A DNA stretch of 64,000 nucleotides from Gordonia westfalica (lineage in GTDB: Bacteria; Actinomycetota; Actinomycetes; Mycobacteriales; Mycobacteriaceae), in NCBI RefSeq assembly GCF_900105725.1, contig NZ_FNLM01000034.1, positions 248,001-312,000 of the forward strand, read 5' to 3'. Positions 1 to 9,227 of the stretch are shown piece by piece. The stretch's first letter is position 1, and every line of letters starts with the position of its first letter. The notes below the pieces were generated by a model that saw only the letters and a list, made by a program, of their open reading frames with translations, was not told where the DNA came from and did not search any database. Both the position numbers and the translations under genes were made by a program.

Positions 1-2
1 AC

Positions 3-950
3 ATCCGCCGCGCCGACGGCACCGAGGAACGTGTGCTTGCGCAGGCGGTCATCGACGCCTCCGGCACCTGGGGCACCCCGAACCCGCTCGGCGGCGAAGG
101 ACTACCCGCGCTCGGCGAGAAGGCCGCGGCCGACGTCATCTCCTACCGCGTCCCGGACCTCGACGACCGGGAAGTGCGCGCGCAGTACGCGGGCAAGCAC
201 ACCGCGATCGCCGGCGGCGGCCACTCGGCACTGAACGCCATCGTTGCCCTCGCCGCGCTCGAGAAGGAAGCACCCGGCACCCGGATCACCTGGATCCTGC
301 GCCGCGGCGACGTCGCCTCCACATTCGGTGGCGGCGAATCCGACCAGCTGCCCGCCCGCGGCGCCCTGGGCCTGAAGGCGAAGAAGGCCGTCGACGACGG
401 CCTGCTGAACGTCGTCACCGGGTTCCGCACCGCCGCAGTCGAACCCGCCGATCAGGACCGGGTTGCCCTGACCTCCGACAACGGTCAGCGGGTCGACGGT
501 GTCGACCGTGTCGTGGTGCTCACCGGTTTCCGGCCCGAGCTGTCCTGGCTGTCGGAGATCCGCCTCGGCCTCGATCCGGTCCTGCAGGCCCCGATCGAGC
601 TGGCCCCGCTGATCGACCCGAACGTGCACTCCTGCGGCACCGTCTACCCGCACGGCGCCGAGGAACTCAGCCACCCCGAACCCGGCTTCTACCTGGCCGG
701 AATGAAGAGCTACGGCCGCGCACCGACGTTCCTGGCCATGACCGGGTACGAGCAGGTCCGCAGCATCGCCGCCGCGATCGCCGGTGACCACGAGGCCGCC
801 GCCCGCGTCGAGCTGATCCTCCCCGAAACCGGGGTCTGCGGCGGCGCAGGGGTATTCGACGAGCCCGACGCCGACGCCTCGGAAGGCGGCTGCTGCGGCG
901 CGCCGCAGCCAGAGTTGGTGACCCTGACCGCACCCGGCGGGTCACGATAG
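3..950 (+). CDS. FAD/NAD(P)-dependent oxidoreductase, ars-operon type (5' end outside window)
   Basis: The reading frame is open from the first bases of the window, so the N-terminal FAD-binding part lies upstream. About 315 residues remain. The middle part is typical of the NAD(P)-binding and second FAD half of ArsO/thioredoxin-reductase-like flavoproteins, and the C-terminal stretch (YLAGMKSYGRAP, then a TGYEQVRSIAAAI helix) is typical of flavoproteins in actinobacterial arsenic operons. The tail is cysteine-rich (VCGGAG, then GGCCGA), a possible metalloid or redox thiol site. An MFS gene starts 4 nt after the stop, implying one transcript. Arsenic resistance is inferred from gene order; the substrate is unknown. 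Confidence 0.7.
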   Translation: MRRADGTEERVLAQAVIDASGTWGTPNPLGGEGLPALGEKAAADVISYRVPDLDDREVRAQYAGKHTAIAGGGHSALNAIVALAALEKEAPGTRITWILRRGDVASTFGGGESDQLPARGALGLKAKKAVDDGLLNVVTGFRTAAVEPADQDRVALTSDNGQRVDGVDRVVVLTGFRPELSWLSEIRLGLDPVLQAPIELAPLIDPNVHSCGTVYPHGAEELSHPEPGFYLAGMKSYGRAPTFLAMTGYEQVRSIAAAIAGDHEAAARVELILPETGVCGGAGVFDEPDADASEGGCCGAPQPELVTLTAPGGSR

Positions 951-954
951 CCCG

Positions 955-2177
955 ATGACGGACACCAAGGCCCCGCCGCAGACCGACACCCTTCCCGCGG
1001 CTGGTCTGCGGCGGGTCTTGGCGATCCTGTGCCTGACGGAGATCACCAGCTGGGGCATCCTCTACTACGCCTTCCCCGTGCTGTCGGTGTCCATCGCGGA
1101 CGACACCGGCTGGTCCCTACAGACGATCATGGCCGCGTTCTCGATCGGCCAGCTCGCCGCCGCATTCACCGGCATCCCCGTCGGCCGCATCATCGACCGC
1201 ATCGGCCCGCGCGCCATCATGACCGCCGGCTCCGTACTCGCCGTGCCCGCACTGCTCCTCATCGCGACCGCACACAACCTGCCGACGTTCTACGCCGGCT
1301 GGATCCTCGCCGGCATCGCGATGGGCGGCGTTCTCTACCCGCCCGCGTTCGCGGCGCTGACCCGCTGGTACGGCGACAGCTACGTCAAGGCGCTGATGAT
1401 CCTCACCCTCGCCGCGGGCCTGGCGAGCACCGTCTTCGCCCCGCTCGCCGCGACGCTGGTCGAGCGAACCGACTGGCGCGCCACCTATCTCATCCTCGCG
1501 GCGATCCTCGCCGTCATCACCATCCCCGCCCACCTGTGGGGCTGCGCGGGCGCTGGCCGCACCCACCGGCACCGGCGCACGGAGACGCGGCCGATCACCG
1601 CGACGCCTCCCGCAGCCCCGCGTTCCTCGCCCTCGTCGCCGCCTTGAGCCTCGGCGCGTTCGCCGCCTTCGCTGGCGTGTTCAACCTCGTGCCGCTGCTC
1701 ATCGAACAAGGCTTCTCCCCGTCTCTGGCGGCTTTGACCCTCGGCCTGAGTGGGGCGGGACAGCTCCTCGGCCGCATCGGCTACCTGCCCCTCGCGGCCC
1801 GTACCTCGGCTCGCAGCCGTGCCATCGGTGTTCTCGTCGCGACCGCCGTCAGCACCGCACTACTGGGTGTCGTGACCACGGTCGTGACCCTGATCACCGT
1901 CGCGATCGGCGCCGGACTGATCCGTGGACTGTTCACCCTCGTCCAAGCCACCGCCATCACCGACCGGTGGGGCGCCGTCCACTACGGCCGCCTCAACGGC
2001 CTGATGTCCGCCCCCATCGTCATCGTGATGGCACTCGCCCCGTGGGCCGGCACCGCCCTGTCGAATTGGACCGGCAGCTACGCCCACGCCTACCTCGTCC
2101 TCGGTGCCATCGCACTCCTCGCAGCCCTCGTCGCGGCCGCCAGCGTCCCCCGCCGCACCGTCGACGCCACTCCCTGA
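955..2177 (+). pseudogene. MFS transporter with a one-base frameshift
   Basis: A 12-helix major facilitator. Frame 1 gives residues 1 to about 195 (LCLTEITSWGILYYAFPVL, then the loop-2 signature VGRIIDRIGPR). The reading continues in frame 3 from LRGRWPHPP through the second six-helix half (FLALVAALSLGAFAAFAGVF). The frames join at about 1540 in TGGGG: adding one base restores HLWGLRGRWP and a protein of about 407 residues, normal for the family. The gene starts 4 nt after the flavoprotein stop and is followed by an ArsO-like fragment, so export of an arsenic compound is plausible but inferred. The missing base may be a sequencing error. Confidence 0.75.
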
Positions 2178-2193
2178 TTCGAAGGACCCCCAC

Positions 2194-2315
2194 ATGTCCC
2201 ACTACGACGTCCTCATCGTGGGCGCCGGCCAGTCCGGCCTGGCCACTGCCCACTCCCTCCGCCAGCGTGGCCTGACCGCCGCGATCCTCGAAGCCTCCGA
2301 CGACACCGCCGGATC
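2194..2315 (+). pseudogene. ArsO-like flavin monooxygenase, N-terminal fragment
   Basis: ATG at 2194, 16 nt after the MFS stop, encodes about 40 residues with a dinucleotide-binding fold: DVLIVGAGQSGLATAHSLRQ (GxGxxG plus following helix), then AAILEASDDTAGS, which matches the start of ArsO-type monooxygenases. Homology ends at about 2312, where the DNA switches to a P-type ATPase in another frame. The rest of the enzyme (normally about 350 residues) is absent. This is a truncated gene at a deletion or recombination junction and cannot give a working enzyme. Confidence 0.65.
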
Positions 2316-3865
2316 CCGATCGGCGAGCTCGCCATTGACGACGAGTTCAATGTGCGCCCCGGCGAGAAGATCGCCAGCGACGGTGTGGTGGTGTCCGGCA
2401 CCTCGGCAGTCGATGCCAGCATGGTCACCGGCGAGTCGATGCCAGTCCAGGTCGCCCCCGCCGACACCGTGACCGGCGGAACGGTCAACGCCGGCGGGCA
2501 CCTGCGGGTGCGGGCGACCCGCGTGGGAGCGGACACCCAACTCGCGCAAATGGCCGCGATGGTCGAACGCGCCCAGACCGGCAAAGCCCACGCCCAGCGA
2601 CTGGCCGACCGGATCTCAAGTGTCTTCGTGCCGGTGGTCATCGCCGTCGCCATCGCTGTCCTCGGCGCGTGGATCGGCGCCGGCTATCCCCTGCAAGCGG
2701 CGTTCACCGCCGCGGTCGCTGTGCTGATCATCGCCTGCCCCTAGGCTCTGGGACTGGCCACCCCGACCGCACTTCTGGTCGGTACCGGCCGCGGAGCCCA
2801 ACTCGGCATCGTGATCAAAGGCCCCGAAGTCCTCGAATCCACCCGAACCGTCGACACCGTTGTCCTCGACAAAACCGGCACGGTCACCACGGGACAGATG
2901 ACACTCGTCCAGGTCACCACTGCTCCCTCCACCACTCGCGAAGACGTGCTCGCCCTCGCGGGGCGGTGGAGAATGCCTCCGAGCACCCCGTCGCGGCCGC
3001 CATCGCTGCTGGTGCAGCCGCCGAAGTCGGGCCGCTCGACCAGGTCGACGACTTCCGCAACTTCGAAGGTCGAGGCGTGCGCGGTCTGGTCCAGGGACGT
3101 GTGGTCACCGTCGGGCGTCCGACGCTGCTGGCCGAACACCACATCGCCGTTGATGACCCCCACCTCAACGAGGCGCAGACCGCCGCCGAAGAAGCCGGAC
3201 AGACCGCCGTACTCGTCGCCTGGGACGGCCGCGCCCATGCGGTCCTGGCGGTCGCCGATGCGATCAAACCCACCAGCGCACACGCCATCGCCCGGCTCGC
3301 CGCACTGGGTATGACGCCCATCCTGTTGACCGGCGACAACCAGACCGTCGCCGATGCCGTGGCCGCTGAGGTCGGTATCGACACCGTCATCGCTAACGTC
3401 TTGCCGGCCGACAAAGCCGCCGTCATCACCGACCTGCAATCCGACGGCAAGGTTGTGGCCATGATCGGCGACGGCGTCAACGACGCCGCTGCCCTGGCCC
3501 ACGCCGATCTCGGGCTGGCGATGGGCACCGGCACCGACGCCGCCATGCATGCCGCTGACATCACCCTGGTCCGCGGCGACCTCAACGCTGCCGCCGACGC
3601 GATCGCCTTGGCACGCACCACTCTGAAAACGATCAAAATGAACCTGTTCTGGGCATTCGCCTACAACGTCGCCGCGATACCGCTGGCCGCGCTGGGACTG
3701 CTCAACCCCATGCTGGCCGGGGCCGCCATGGCGTTGTCCAGCGTGTTCGTCGTCAGCAACAGCCTGCGGCTGCGCGCCTTCACCAGCCCGCCCCACTCAT
3801 CGTCCACAGTTCCACCCACCAACCCCTCGACGTATACCCCCAAGGGGTATAAGGTAGCGGCATGA
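2316..3865 (+). pseudogene. Heavy-metal P1B-type ATPase, headless and interrupted
   Basis: The sequence starts abruptly at the actuator domain (GELAIDDEFNVRPGEKIASDG, then the TGES loop), so the metal-binding domain and first helices are missing. At 2742-2744 the second Cys codon of the CPC metal-site motif is TAG. The same frame resumes with [11 protein letters not shown] and DKTGTVTTG, then loses one base in a G run at about 2967 and continues in frame 2 ([32 protein letters not shown]) to the stop. The motifs fit a CopA/CtpV-like copper ATPase. The last codons run through a CsoR-type operator, and the stop overlaps the next start as ATGA. Non-functional as read. Confidence 0.8.
3833..3851. 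promoter_or_regulatory. CsoR-family operator upstream of the CopB-like ATPase
   Basis: TATACCCCCAAGGGGTATA is an inverted repeat of TATACCCC around a 3-nt centre. It resembles published CsoR/CstR-family operators and nearly matches a site at 13331. It lies 10 nt before the ATG at 3862 and inside the 3' coding tail of the preceding broken ATPase. The CsoR-like repressor encoded two genes downstream is the likely ligand-responsive binder (inferred). Confidence 0.75.
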
Positions 3866-6024
3866 ACGAGCACTCTTCCCCTGAGCACGTCGGTCACGAC
3901 GCCGCCGATGAACGCCACCACGGCCAACTCGCCGCAGCGTCACACAACCACCACGATCACCATGCTGAGCGCGCCCGCGCAGACCATGATCACGCTGGGC
4001 ATGGGGGGCATGGTGATCACGCCGGGCAGTTCCGGCGGCTGTTCTGGATCATGCTGGCCCTGGCTGTGCCGGTCGTGGCCTTTTCGCCCATGTTCGCGAT
4101 GCTCATCGGCTATGACCTACCCGATGGTGAAGTGTTGAAGTGGGTCTCACCGGTGCTGGGTACGGTGATGTACTGCTGGGGTGGGCGGCCGTTCCTGGTA
4201 GGCGCCTATTCAGAACTGCGGTCGCGTGCACCGGGAATGATGCTGTTGATCGCCTTGGCGATCACGGTGGCCTTCGTGGCGTCCTGGGGTGCGAGCATCG
4301 GTGTGTTGCACCACGAACTGGACTTCTGGTGGGAACTGGCGCTGCTCATCGTGATCATGCTGTTGGGGCATTGGATCGAGATGCGGTCGCTGGCCCAGAC
4401 GACCTCGGCCCTGGACTCGCTGGCCGCGCTGCTGCCCGATGAGGCCGAACGCGTCGATGGCGACCAGATCACCACGGTTGCTCCCAGTGAGCTGCAGGTC
4501 GGAGATGTGGTGATCGTGCGCCCGGGGGCCAGCGTGCCGGCCGACGGTCGCGTCGTAGACGGCTCGGCCGAGCTCGATGAATCCATGGTCACCGGAGAAT
4601 CGCGCACGGTGCGCCGCGGCATCGGCGATCAGGTGGTGGCCGGCACGGTGGCCACCGACTCGGGGCTGCGGGTCCAGATCACCGCCACCGGCGATGACAC
4701 GGCGCTGGCCGGGATTCAGCGCCTGGTGGCAGACGCGCAGAACTCCACCTCCCGCGCCCAGCGGCTGGCCGATTCCGCTGCAGCGCTGCTGTTCTGGTTC
4801 GCGCTCGGCTCAGCGATCATCACCGCCATCGTGTGGACGGTCATCGGCCAACCCGACCAGGCGGTGATTCGAACCATCACCGTGCTGGTCATCGCCTGCC
4901 CACACGCACTCGGCTTGGCTATCCCCCTGGTGGTGGCCATTGCCACCGAACGCGCCGCCCGCGGCGGCGTGCTGGTTAAAGACCGGTTGGCACTTGAGGC
5001 CATGCGCACTGTGGATGCGGTGCTGTTCGACAAGACCGGAACCCTGACCAAGGGTGAGCCCACGGTCATCGAGATCGCGGCCGCCGACGGCGTCGATGAG
5101 GACACCGTGCTCGCCCTGGCCGCCAGCGCCGAAGCCGACAGTGAGCACCCGTTGGCGCGAGCGATTGTCGCAGCTGCCGGAGACCGCGCGCGGCCGGTGC
5201 CGGCGGCCACCGACTTCACCTCGTCACCGGCGGTCGGTGTGACCGCTCGCGTCGAGGGCGCCACAGTGCGGGTGGGCGGGCCCCGCATGCTCGAGGAACA
5301 GGGCCATCAGGAACTGGCCATCGCTGATCGCTGGCGCGCCGACGGCGCAATCATCCTGCATGTCACCCGCGACACTGAGCTGATTGGAGCTCTCAAACTT
5401 GCTGATGAGGTGCGCGGGGAATCCCGCCAAGCCGTCGAGGTGCTGCACGCCCGCGGGGTCGAGGTTGTGATGATTACCGGCGACGCCGAAGCAGTGGCGC
5501 ACACCGTCGCTCACGACCTCGGTATCGATCGGGTGTTCGCCGGTGTACGGCCGGAAGACAAAGCCAGCAAGGTGGCCGAACTGCAGCACGAAGGCCGCAA
5601 GGTGGCGATGGTGGGCGACGGCGTCAACGACGCCCCCGCCCTGGCCCAGGCCGATGTGGGCATCGCGATCGGGGCCGGCACCGACGTCGCGATCGCCTCG
5701 GCCGGGGTCATCCTCGCCAGCGACGACCCCCGCTCGGTGCTGTCGGTCATCGAGCTGTCGGACGCCAGCTACCGAAAAATGAAGCAGAACCTGTGGTGGG
5801 CAGCGGGATACAACCTGATCTCTGTACCGCTGGCCGCCGGAATTCTCGCGCCCATCGGGTTCGTCCTGCCGATGTCGGTCGGAGCGATTCTGATGTCAGC
5901 CTCGACGGTCGTGGTCGCACTCAACGCGCAACTGTTACGCCGACTCGACCTGCAGCCAGGCGCGAGTACAGTGCGTGGACTGCAGCACAACCGACCGAGA
6001 TCCATTGAGAAGGTGAGTCCATGA
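3862..6024 (+). CDS. CopB-like heavy-metal P1B-type ATPase
   Basis: A 720-residue membrane pump. The N-terminus (residues 1-55) is His-rich with many HxH and HH pairs and lacks a CxxC domain. Two hydrophobic pairs precede the actuator loop (TGES). The transport-site motif is CPH (C346-P347-H348), which defines P1B-3/CopB-type ATPases. The phosphorylated Asp is D390 in DKTGTLTKG, followed by SEHPLARAI, TGDAEAVA and GDGVNDAPAL. CPH pumps export copper, and some export silver or other soft metals. The gene has its own CsoR-type operator and overlaps the repressor gene by 4 nt (ATGA). The reading frame is intact, unlike the ATPase upstream. Confidence 0.9.
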   Translation: MNEHSSPEHVGHDAADERHHGQLAAASHNHHDHHAERARADHDHAGHGGHGDHAGQFRRLFWIMLALAVPVVAFSPMFAMLIGYDLPDGEVLKWVSPVLGTVMYCWGGRPFLVGAYSELRSRAPGMMLLIALAITVAFVASWGASIGVLHHELDFWWELALLIVIMLLGHWIEMRSLAQTTSALDSLAALLPDEAERVDGDQITTVAPSELQVGDVVIVRPGASVPADGRVVDGSAELDESMVTGESRTVRRGIGDQVVAGTVATDSGLRVQITATGDDTALAGIQRLVADAQNSTSRAQRLADSAAALLFWFALGSAIITAIVWTVIGQPDQAVIRTITVLVIACPHALGLAIPLVVAIATERAARGGVLVKDRLALEAMRTVDAVLFDKTGTLTKGEPTVIEIAAADGVDEDTVLALAASAEADSEHPLARAIVAAAGDRARPVPAATDFTSSPAVGVTARVEGATVRVGGPRMLEEQGHQELAIADRWRADGAIILHVTRDTELIGALKLADEVRGESRQAVEVLHARGVEVVMITGDAEAVAHTVAHDLGIDRVFAGVRPEDKASKVAELQHEGRKVAMVGDGVNDAPALAQADVGIAIGAGTDVAIASAGVILASDDPRSVLSVIELSDASYRKMKQNLWWAAGYNLISVPLAAGILAPIGFVLPMSVGAILMSASTVVVALNAQLLRRLDLQPGASTVRGLQHNRPRSIEKVSP

Positions 6025-6368
6025 CCGCTGCGTCCGCACCGGGACAATCCTCCACCCCGGAAGAATCCTCTGCCTCGGAACACTCTTCCCACGGTTACAT
6101 CAGCGATAAGGGCAAATACCTGGCCCGCCTCAAGCGCATCGAGGGGCAATCCCGAGGTATCTATCGGATGGTCGACGAGGAGCAGTACTGCATCGACATC
6201 CTGACCCAGATTTCGGCGCTGACCAAGGCGCTGGAGGGGGTCGCGCTGGGTTTGCTCGACGACCATCTCACCCACTGTGTGCTCGATGCCGCCCACGCCG
6301 GCGGGGACGAGGCGCAGGAGAAGATCGCTGAAGCCTCGGCGGCCATCGCTCGCCTCGTTCGTTCCTGA
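6021..6368 (+). CDS. csoR: CsoR-like copper-sensing repressor
   Basis: A 115-residue all-helical DUF156 protein. The three Cu(I) ligands of CsoR are present with exact spacing: C57, H82 (+25) and C86 (+4), in EEQYCIDIL and DDHLTHC. The basic helix KYLARLKRIEGQSRGIYRM is typical of the DNA-binding face. A Ser/Glu/His-rich extension of about 25 residues precedes the core. Its start overlaps the stop of the CopB-like gene, so the two are translationally coupled. It probably represses its own operon through the operator at 3833 and releases on copper binding. The ligands are seen; the metal is inferred from the family. Confidence 0.88.
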   Translation: MTAASAPGQSSTPEESSASEHSSHGYISDKGKYLARLKRIEGQSRGIYRMVDEEQYCIDILTQISALTKALEGVALGLLDDHLTHCVLDAAHAGGDEAQEKIAEASAAIARLVRS

Positions 6369-6390
6369 GCCACCCACCACGCCGGGTTCG

Positions 6391-7326
6391 TCACAGGCGT
6401 GGTTCGCCGACCCACTGCGGCACCACCGGCCCCGGCGCGCGGGCGTCTGCATCAGCGGCCATCGCCAGAACCACCCCGCGATCGGCCAGCCACTGTGCCG
6501 GATCGACGTTGACTCCCGTCGGGTCGAGAACCTCGAAATGCAGATGCGGGCCGGTCGAGACCCCACGGTTGCCCACTGTGGCGATCGATTGGCCCATCCG
6601 TACTCGCGCGCCCTGCTCGAGCAGATTCTCGTCGTTGTGGCCGTAGGTGGTGATCGTGCCGTCATCGTGCCGGATCCGCATCCACAACCCGAACCCCTCG
6701 GCAGGTCCGGAGGTGATGACCTCCCCGTCAGCTACCGCGACAATGGGCGCGCCCAGATCATTGCCGATATCAATGCCCTGATGGCCCCGTCCGTCACCGA
6801 AGGTGGACGTGATCTCGCCCGCAGTCGGCGCCACCGCACCGCCACTACCGGGCAGCAGCGGTGTCGGCGTTCCGGGTTCCTGCGGCTGGGGGCCATGCGG
6901 CTCGTTCGGATCGTGCGGCACGATTGCGGCGATCAGGGTGGCTACCAGCCGAGCCAGCGGTAACGCGTCGATGATCCGGAACCCGTCTATCGGATCAATG
7001 AGCGAAAACGTGCCGAAGCACTGCAGTGCGGCTGCACTGCCCGCATCGCCGACGCTGCCCGACTGGGCCTGAGCGCCCAGGCAGGACGCCGTCTGCGTGA
7101 TCGGCTTCCCCAAATTCGCAGCCGCGGCACCACCCAAAGCGGCCTTCACCGAGTCCTGCACGATCGCGATCAGCTCCCCGGCCACATGTCCATCGGTCGA
7201 GGCCGCCGCCGGTGCGGTGGCAATCACAGGCGCAACACCCACACACACCGCCGCTGCCACCCCCAGCGCTTTGGGGCCCCACTGCTGCCCCGCCTTGACC
7301 CGTAGCGATGTCAACACCATCTGCAT
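6391..7326 (-). CDS. Secreted M23-family (LytM-like) metallopeptidase
   Basis: About 311 residues. A signal or anchor helix near residues 18-40 ends in the Ala-rich TAPAAASTDG. After a Pro-rich linker the peptidase M23 domain shows the zinc ligands in HQGIDIGND and HLHFEVLD, plus the YGHNDENLL strand. Such enzymes cut peptide bridges in peptidoglycan or act as amidase activators outside the membrane. The ATG at 7326 was chosen because GGGAAAGG lies 9-10 nt upstream; the open frame continues to 7671 without good support. It converges with csoR (22 nt apart) and diverges from the DUF305 gene. Confidence 0.85.
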   Translation of the reverse strand: MQMVLTSLRVKAGQQWGPKALGVAAAVCVGVAPVIATAPAAASTDGHVAGELIAIVQDSVKAALGGAAAANLGKPITQTASCLGAQAQSGSVGDAGSAAALQCFGTFSLIDPIDGFRIIDALPLARLVATLIAAIVPHDPNEPHGPQPQEPGTPTPLLPGSGGAVAPTAGEITSTFGDGRGHQGIDIGNDLGAPIVAVADGEVITSGPAEGFGLWMRIRHDDGTITTYGHNDENLLEQGARVRMGQSIATVGNRGVSTGPHLHFEVLDPTGVNVDPAQWLADRGVVLAMAADADARAPGPVVPQWVGEPRL

Positions 7327-7517
7327 GCGGTCGGACCTTTCCCGCGGACGTCGTAGACCCACGCACGAGTGCCATGCGTGTACCCGCGAGATCACACCAC
7401 AAGTCACTTGTGCCCCACCAGTCACACGCGGCTCCACTACGAAGCGAACTAATCGGGCATTGGTGGCTTTGTTTGCGCAGTTCACCGCCCGTTTTGTGGG
7501 TGCGGGCAGGCGACTAA

Positions 7518-7536
7518 CTACTATCGGTGTTAGTAG
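7518..7536. promoter_or_regulatory. BlaI-type operator upstream of the DUF305 gene
   Basis: CTACTATCGGTGTTAGTAG is a perfect 6-bp inverted repeat (CTACTA/TAGTAG) with a 7-nt spacer. This is the architecture of BlaI/MecI/CopY-family operators. It sits about 60 nt before the DUF305 start. A second site with nearly identical half-sites and the same spacing is at 9392-9410. Confidence 0.65.
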
Positions 7537-7594
7537 AATTGTTATCGAAGCGCCGCCGGGCGGTGGCGAAGTATCACTCTTGAGGAGGAGATCG

Positions 7595-8248
7595 ATGAGA
7601 GTCACACGAACCGGTGTCGTCGTTGCTGCCGCGGCGGCTGTTCTGACAGTGGTGGCCGCGTGTTCGGACACCTCGACTGAGGATCATTCCTCGATGTCGG
7701 GGATGGGTACCAGCACGGTCAGTACCGAATCGTCAGCGGCGGCCTCTGCCGAACACAACAGCGCGGACATCTCGTTCGCCCAGCAGATGATCCCGCACCA
7801 CACCCAGGCGATCATGATGAGCGACATCCTGTTGGAGAAGGACAACATCAACCCCCAGGTCGTCAGTCTGGCCCAGCAGATCAAAGACGCTCAGCAGCCT
7901 GAGATCGAGCAGATGCAGTCGTGGCTGAAGCAATGGGGAGCCCCACTCGAGGGCCAGGGACACAACATGGACATGGGTACGTCGATGGCGCCGGGTTCCT
8001 CCCCGATGCCGTCGATGATGGGCATGATGTCGCCAGAACAGATGCAGCAGCTACGCGACGCGCAAGGAGCCGAGGCGTCGCGCCTGTTCCTGACGCAGAT
8101 GATCGAACACCATCGCGGCGCCATCGCCATGGCCAAGACCGAGATTCAAGACGGCCAATCGCCCGAGGCGATCGCTCTGGCACGTCAGATCGTCACTGAT
8201 CAGGAGAGCGAAATTGCGAGGATGCAGCAGCTTCTCAACAACCCCTAG
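7595..8248 (+). CDS. DUF305 lipoprotein (ferritin-like, His/Met-rich)
   Basis: 217 residues. A lipoprotein signal (residues 1-23) ends in the lipobox VVAAC, with C23 the lipidated residue. Two DUF305 repeats follow, each with a paired-His helix motif: QMIPHHTQAI and QMIEHHRGAI. They flank a Met/Gly/Ser linker of potential metal-binding character. ATG at 7595 has a strong GAGGAGGAG site ending 4 nt upstream; the open frame reaches further upstream but without a signal peptide start. DUF305 proteins are often found in copper- and silver-responsive clusters; the biochemical role is not settled. Surface-anchored metal binding is inferred. A BlaI-type operator precedes it. Confidence 0.88.
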   Translation: MRVTRTGVVVAAAAAVLTVVAACSDTSTEDHSSMSGMGTSTVSTESSAAASAEHNSADISFAQQMIPHHTQAIMMSDILLEKDNINPQVVSLAQQIKDAQQPEIEQMQSWLKQWGAPLEGQGHNMDMGTSMAPGSSPMPSMMGMMSPEQMQQLRDAQGAEASRLFLTQMIEHHRGAIAMAKTEIQDGQSPEAIALARQIVTDQESEIARMQQLLNNP

Positions 8249-8276
8249 CGGTCGGACCTGCCCGGGTCGGTCTCGG

Positions 8277-9227
8277 CTACACACACATCGCGATCACCAT
8301 CGCCGAGACGACACCGGACACCGCTAGCGTGGTCGGCACCGCCACCACACCAGCCACCGCCGCGGCAGCACCCACATGATTACGTCGCGACCGGCACCGG
8401 TGACCGGAGTCCAAGCGGCTCAACCGAGGCCCCACCGACGACGAATCGCTGATCGACAACACACCCACCGGGCCCGCTACAGGTCCCGAACGGGCCAACG
8501 TTCCCAACGCCGAGCAGACCGCCCGCGCACCCACCAGCTGGGCCGCGCGGGCATCGGCGGCTTGCTCGACCAAGCCGGCGACCTCACGGCCCGCGCGGCT
8601 GAACAACGGAATCAGCGGGAACGCACGCCCGAGAGCGCGGGCCGCCAACACCACGGTGTGATGACGTTGCCGCCGGTGTGCGCGCTCATGAGCAACGACG
8701 GCATCGAGTTCCTCACCGGACAACGCCGCCTGCAACCCGGTCGTGGCGGCAATGCCGGCATCCTTGCCCGGCAGACAAAACGCCATCGGCCGCCCGTCGG
8801 CGAGCCACCACACATCGGGATAGCGCTCACTGCGGGCGCCCACCAACCGCAACGACTGAAGATACTCCTCACGAGCACCACGCATCCGCACCGCCGATCG
8901 CACCGCGATCGTCACCGCTCGGACAATCGCTGCCACGGTCACCACCGCCAGCACGCCACCAGAGATCGCTTCCACCCGCGGGGATGCGCCGTGTGACAAC
9001 ACCCGCAGACACGACACCACCTCAGACAACGAATGGATGCCGAAATGACCGGGAACCGCCAGCGTCACAACAGCTCCCACCCACAACAACGCAAACACGA
9101 CCTGCGCGGCCGGCCAGGCCACCAACACCCAACGAGCATCGATACGGCCCTGCACCCGAACCATCCATCGAGGCCACAGCCAGCCCAGCACACCTGCGGC
9201 AACAACTAACACCACCGCTGCACTCAT
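8277..9227 (-). CDS. M56/M48-like membrane zinc metallopeptidase (BlaR1-like)
   Basis: 316 residues with hydrophobic segments near 4-19, 33-58, 88-110 and 285-310. The zinc-peptidase motif is H180-E181-R-A-H184, with the third-ligand helix VEQAADARAAQL (E221). In actinobacteria such proteins usually follow a BlaI/CopY-type repressor gene and are thought to cleave it or transmit a signal. No repressor gene lies beside this one, but a BlaI-type operator lies 165 nt upstream. The start overlaps a 55-codon ORF by ATGA. It converges with the DUF305 gene (28 nt apart). Confidence 0.85.
   Translation of the reverse strand: MSAAVVLVVAAGVLGWLWPRWMVRVQGRIDARWVLVAWPAAQVVFALLWVGAVVTLAVPGHFGIHSLSEVVSCLRVLSHGASPRVEAISGGVLAVVTVAAIVRAVTIAVRSAVRMRGAREEYLQSLRLVGARSERYPDVWWLADGRPMAFCLPGKDAGIAATTGLQAALSGEELDAVVAHERAHRRQRHHTVVLAARALGRAFPLIPLFSRAGREVAGLVEQAADARAAQLVGARAVCSALGTLARSGPVAGPVGVLSISDSSSVGPRLSRLDSGHRCRSRRNHVGAAAAVAGVVAVPTTLAVSGVVSAMVIAMCV

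Noticed and set aside
102..791. Long minus-strand frames opposite the flavoprotein and many other genes
   Set aside because: Mirror frames are expected at this GC content; compositions are Gly/Arg-rich and domain-free.
955..2177. Programmed ribosomal frameshifting in the MFS gene
   Set aside because: No slippery heptamer or downstream structure was evident, and the same one-base loss affects many unrelated genes.
2742..2744. TAG in the CPC motif read as recoded (pyrrolysine-like) codon
   Set aside because: Pyrrolysine use is not known in actinobacteria, and the gene is also headless and frameshifted; error or decay is simpler.
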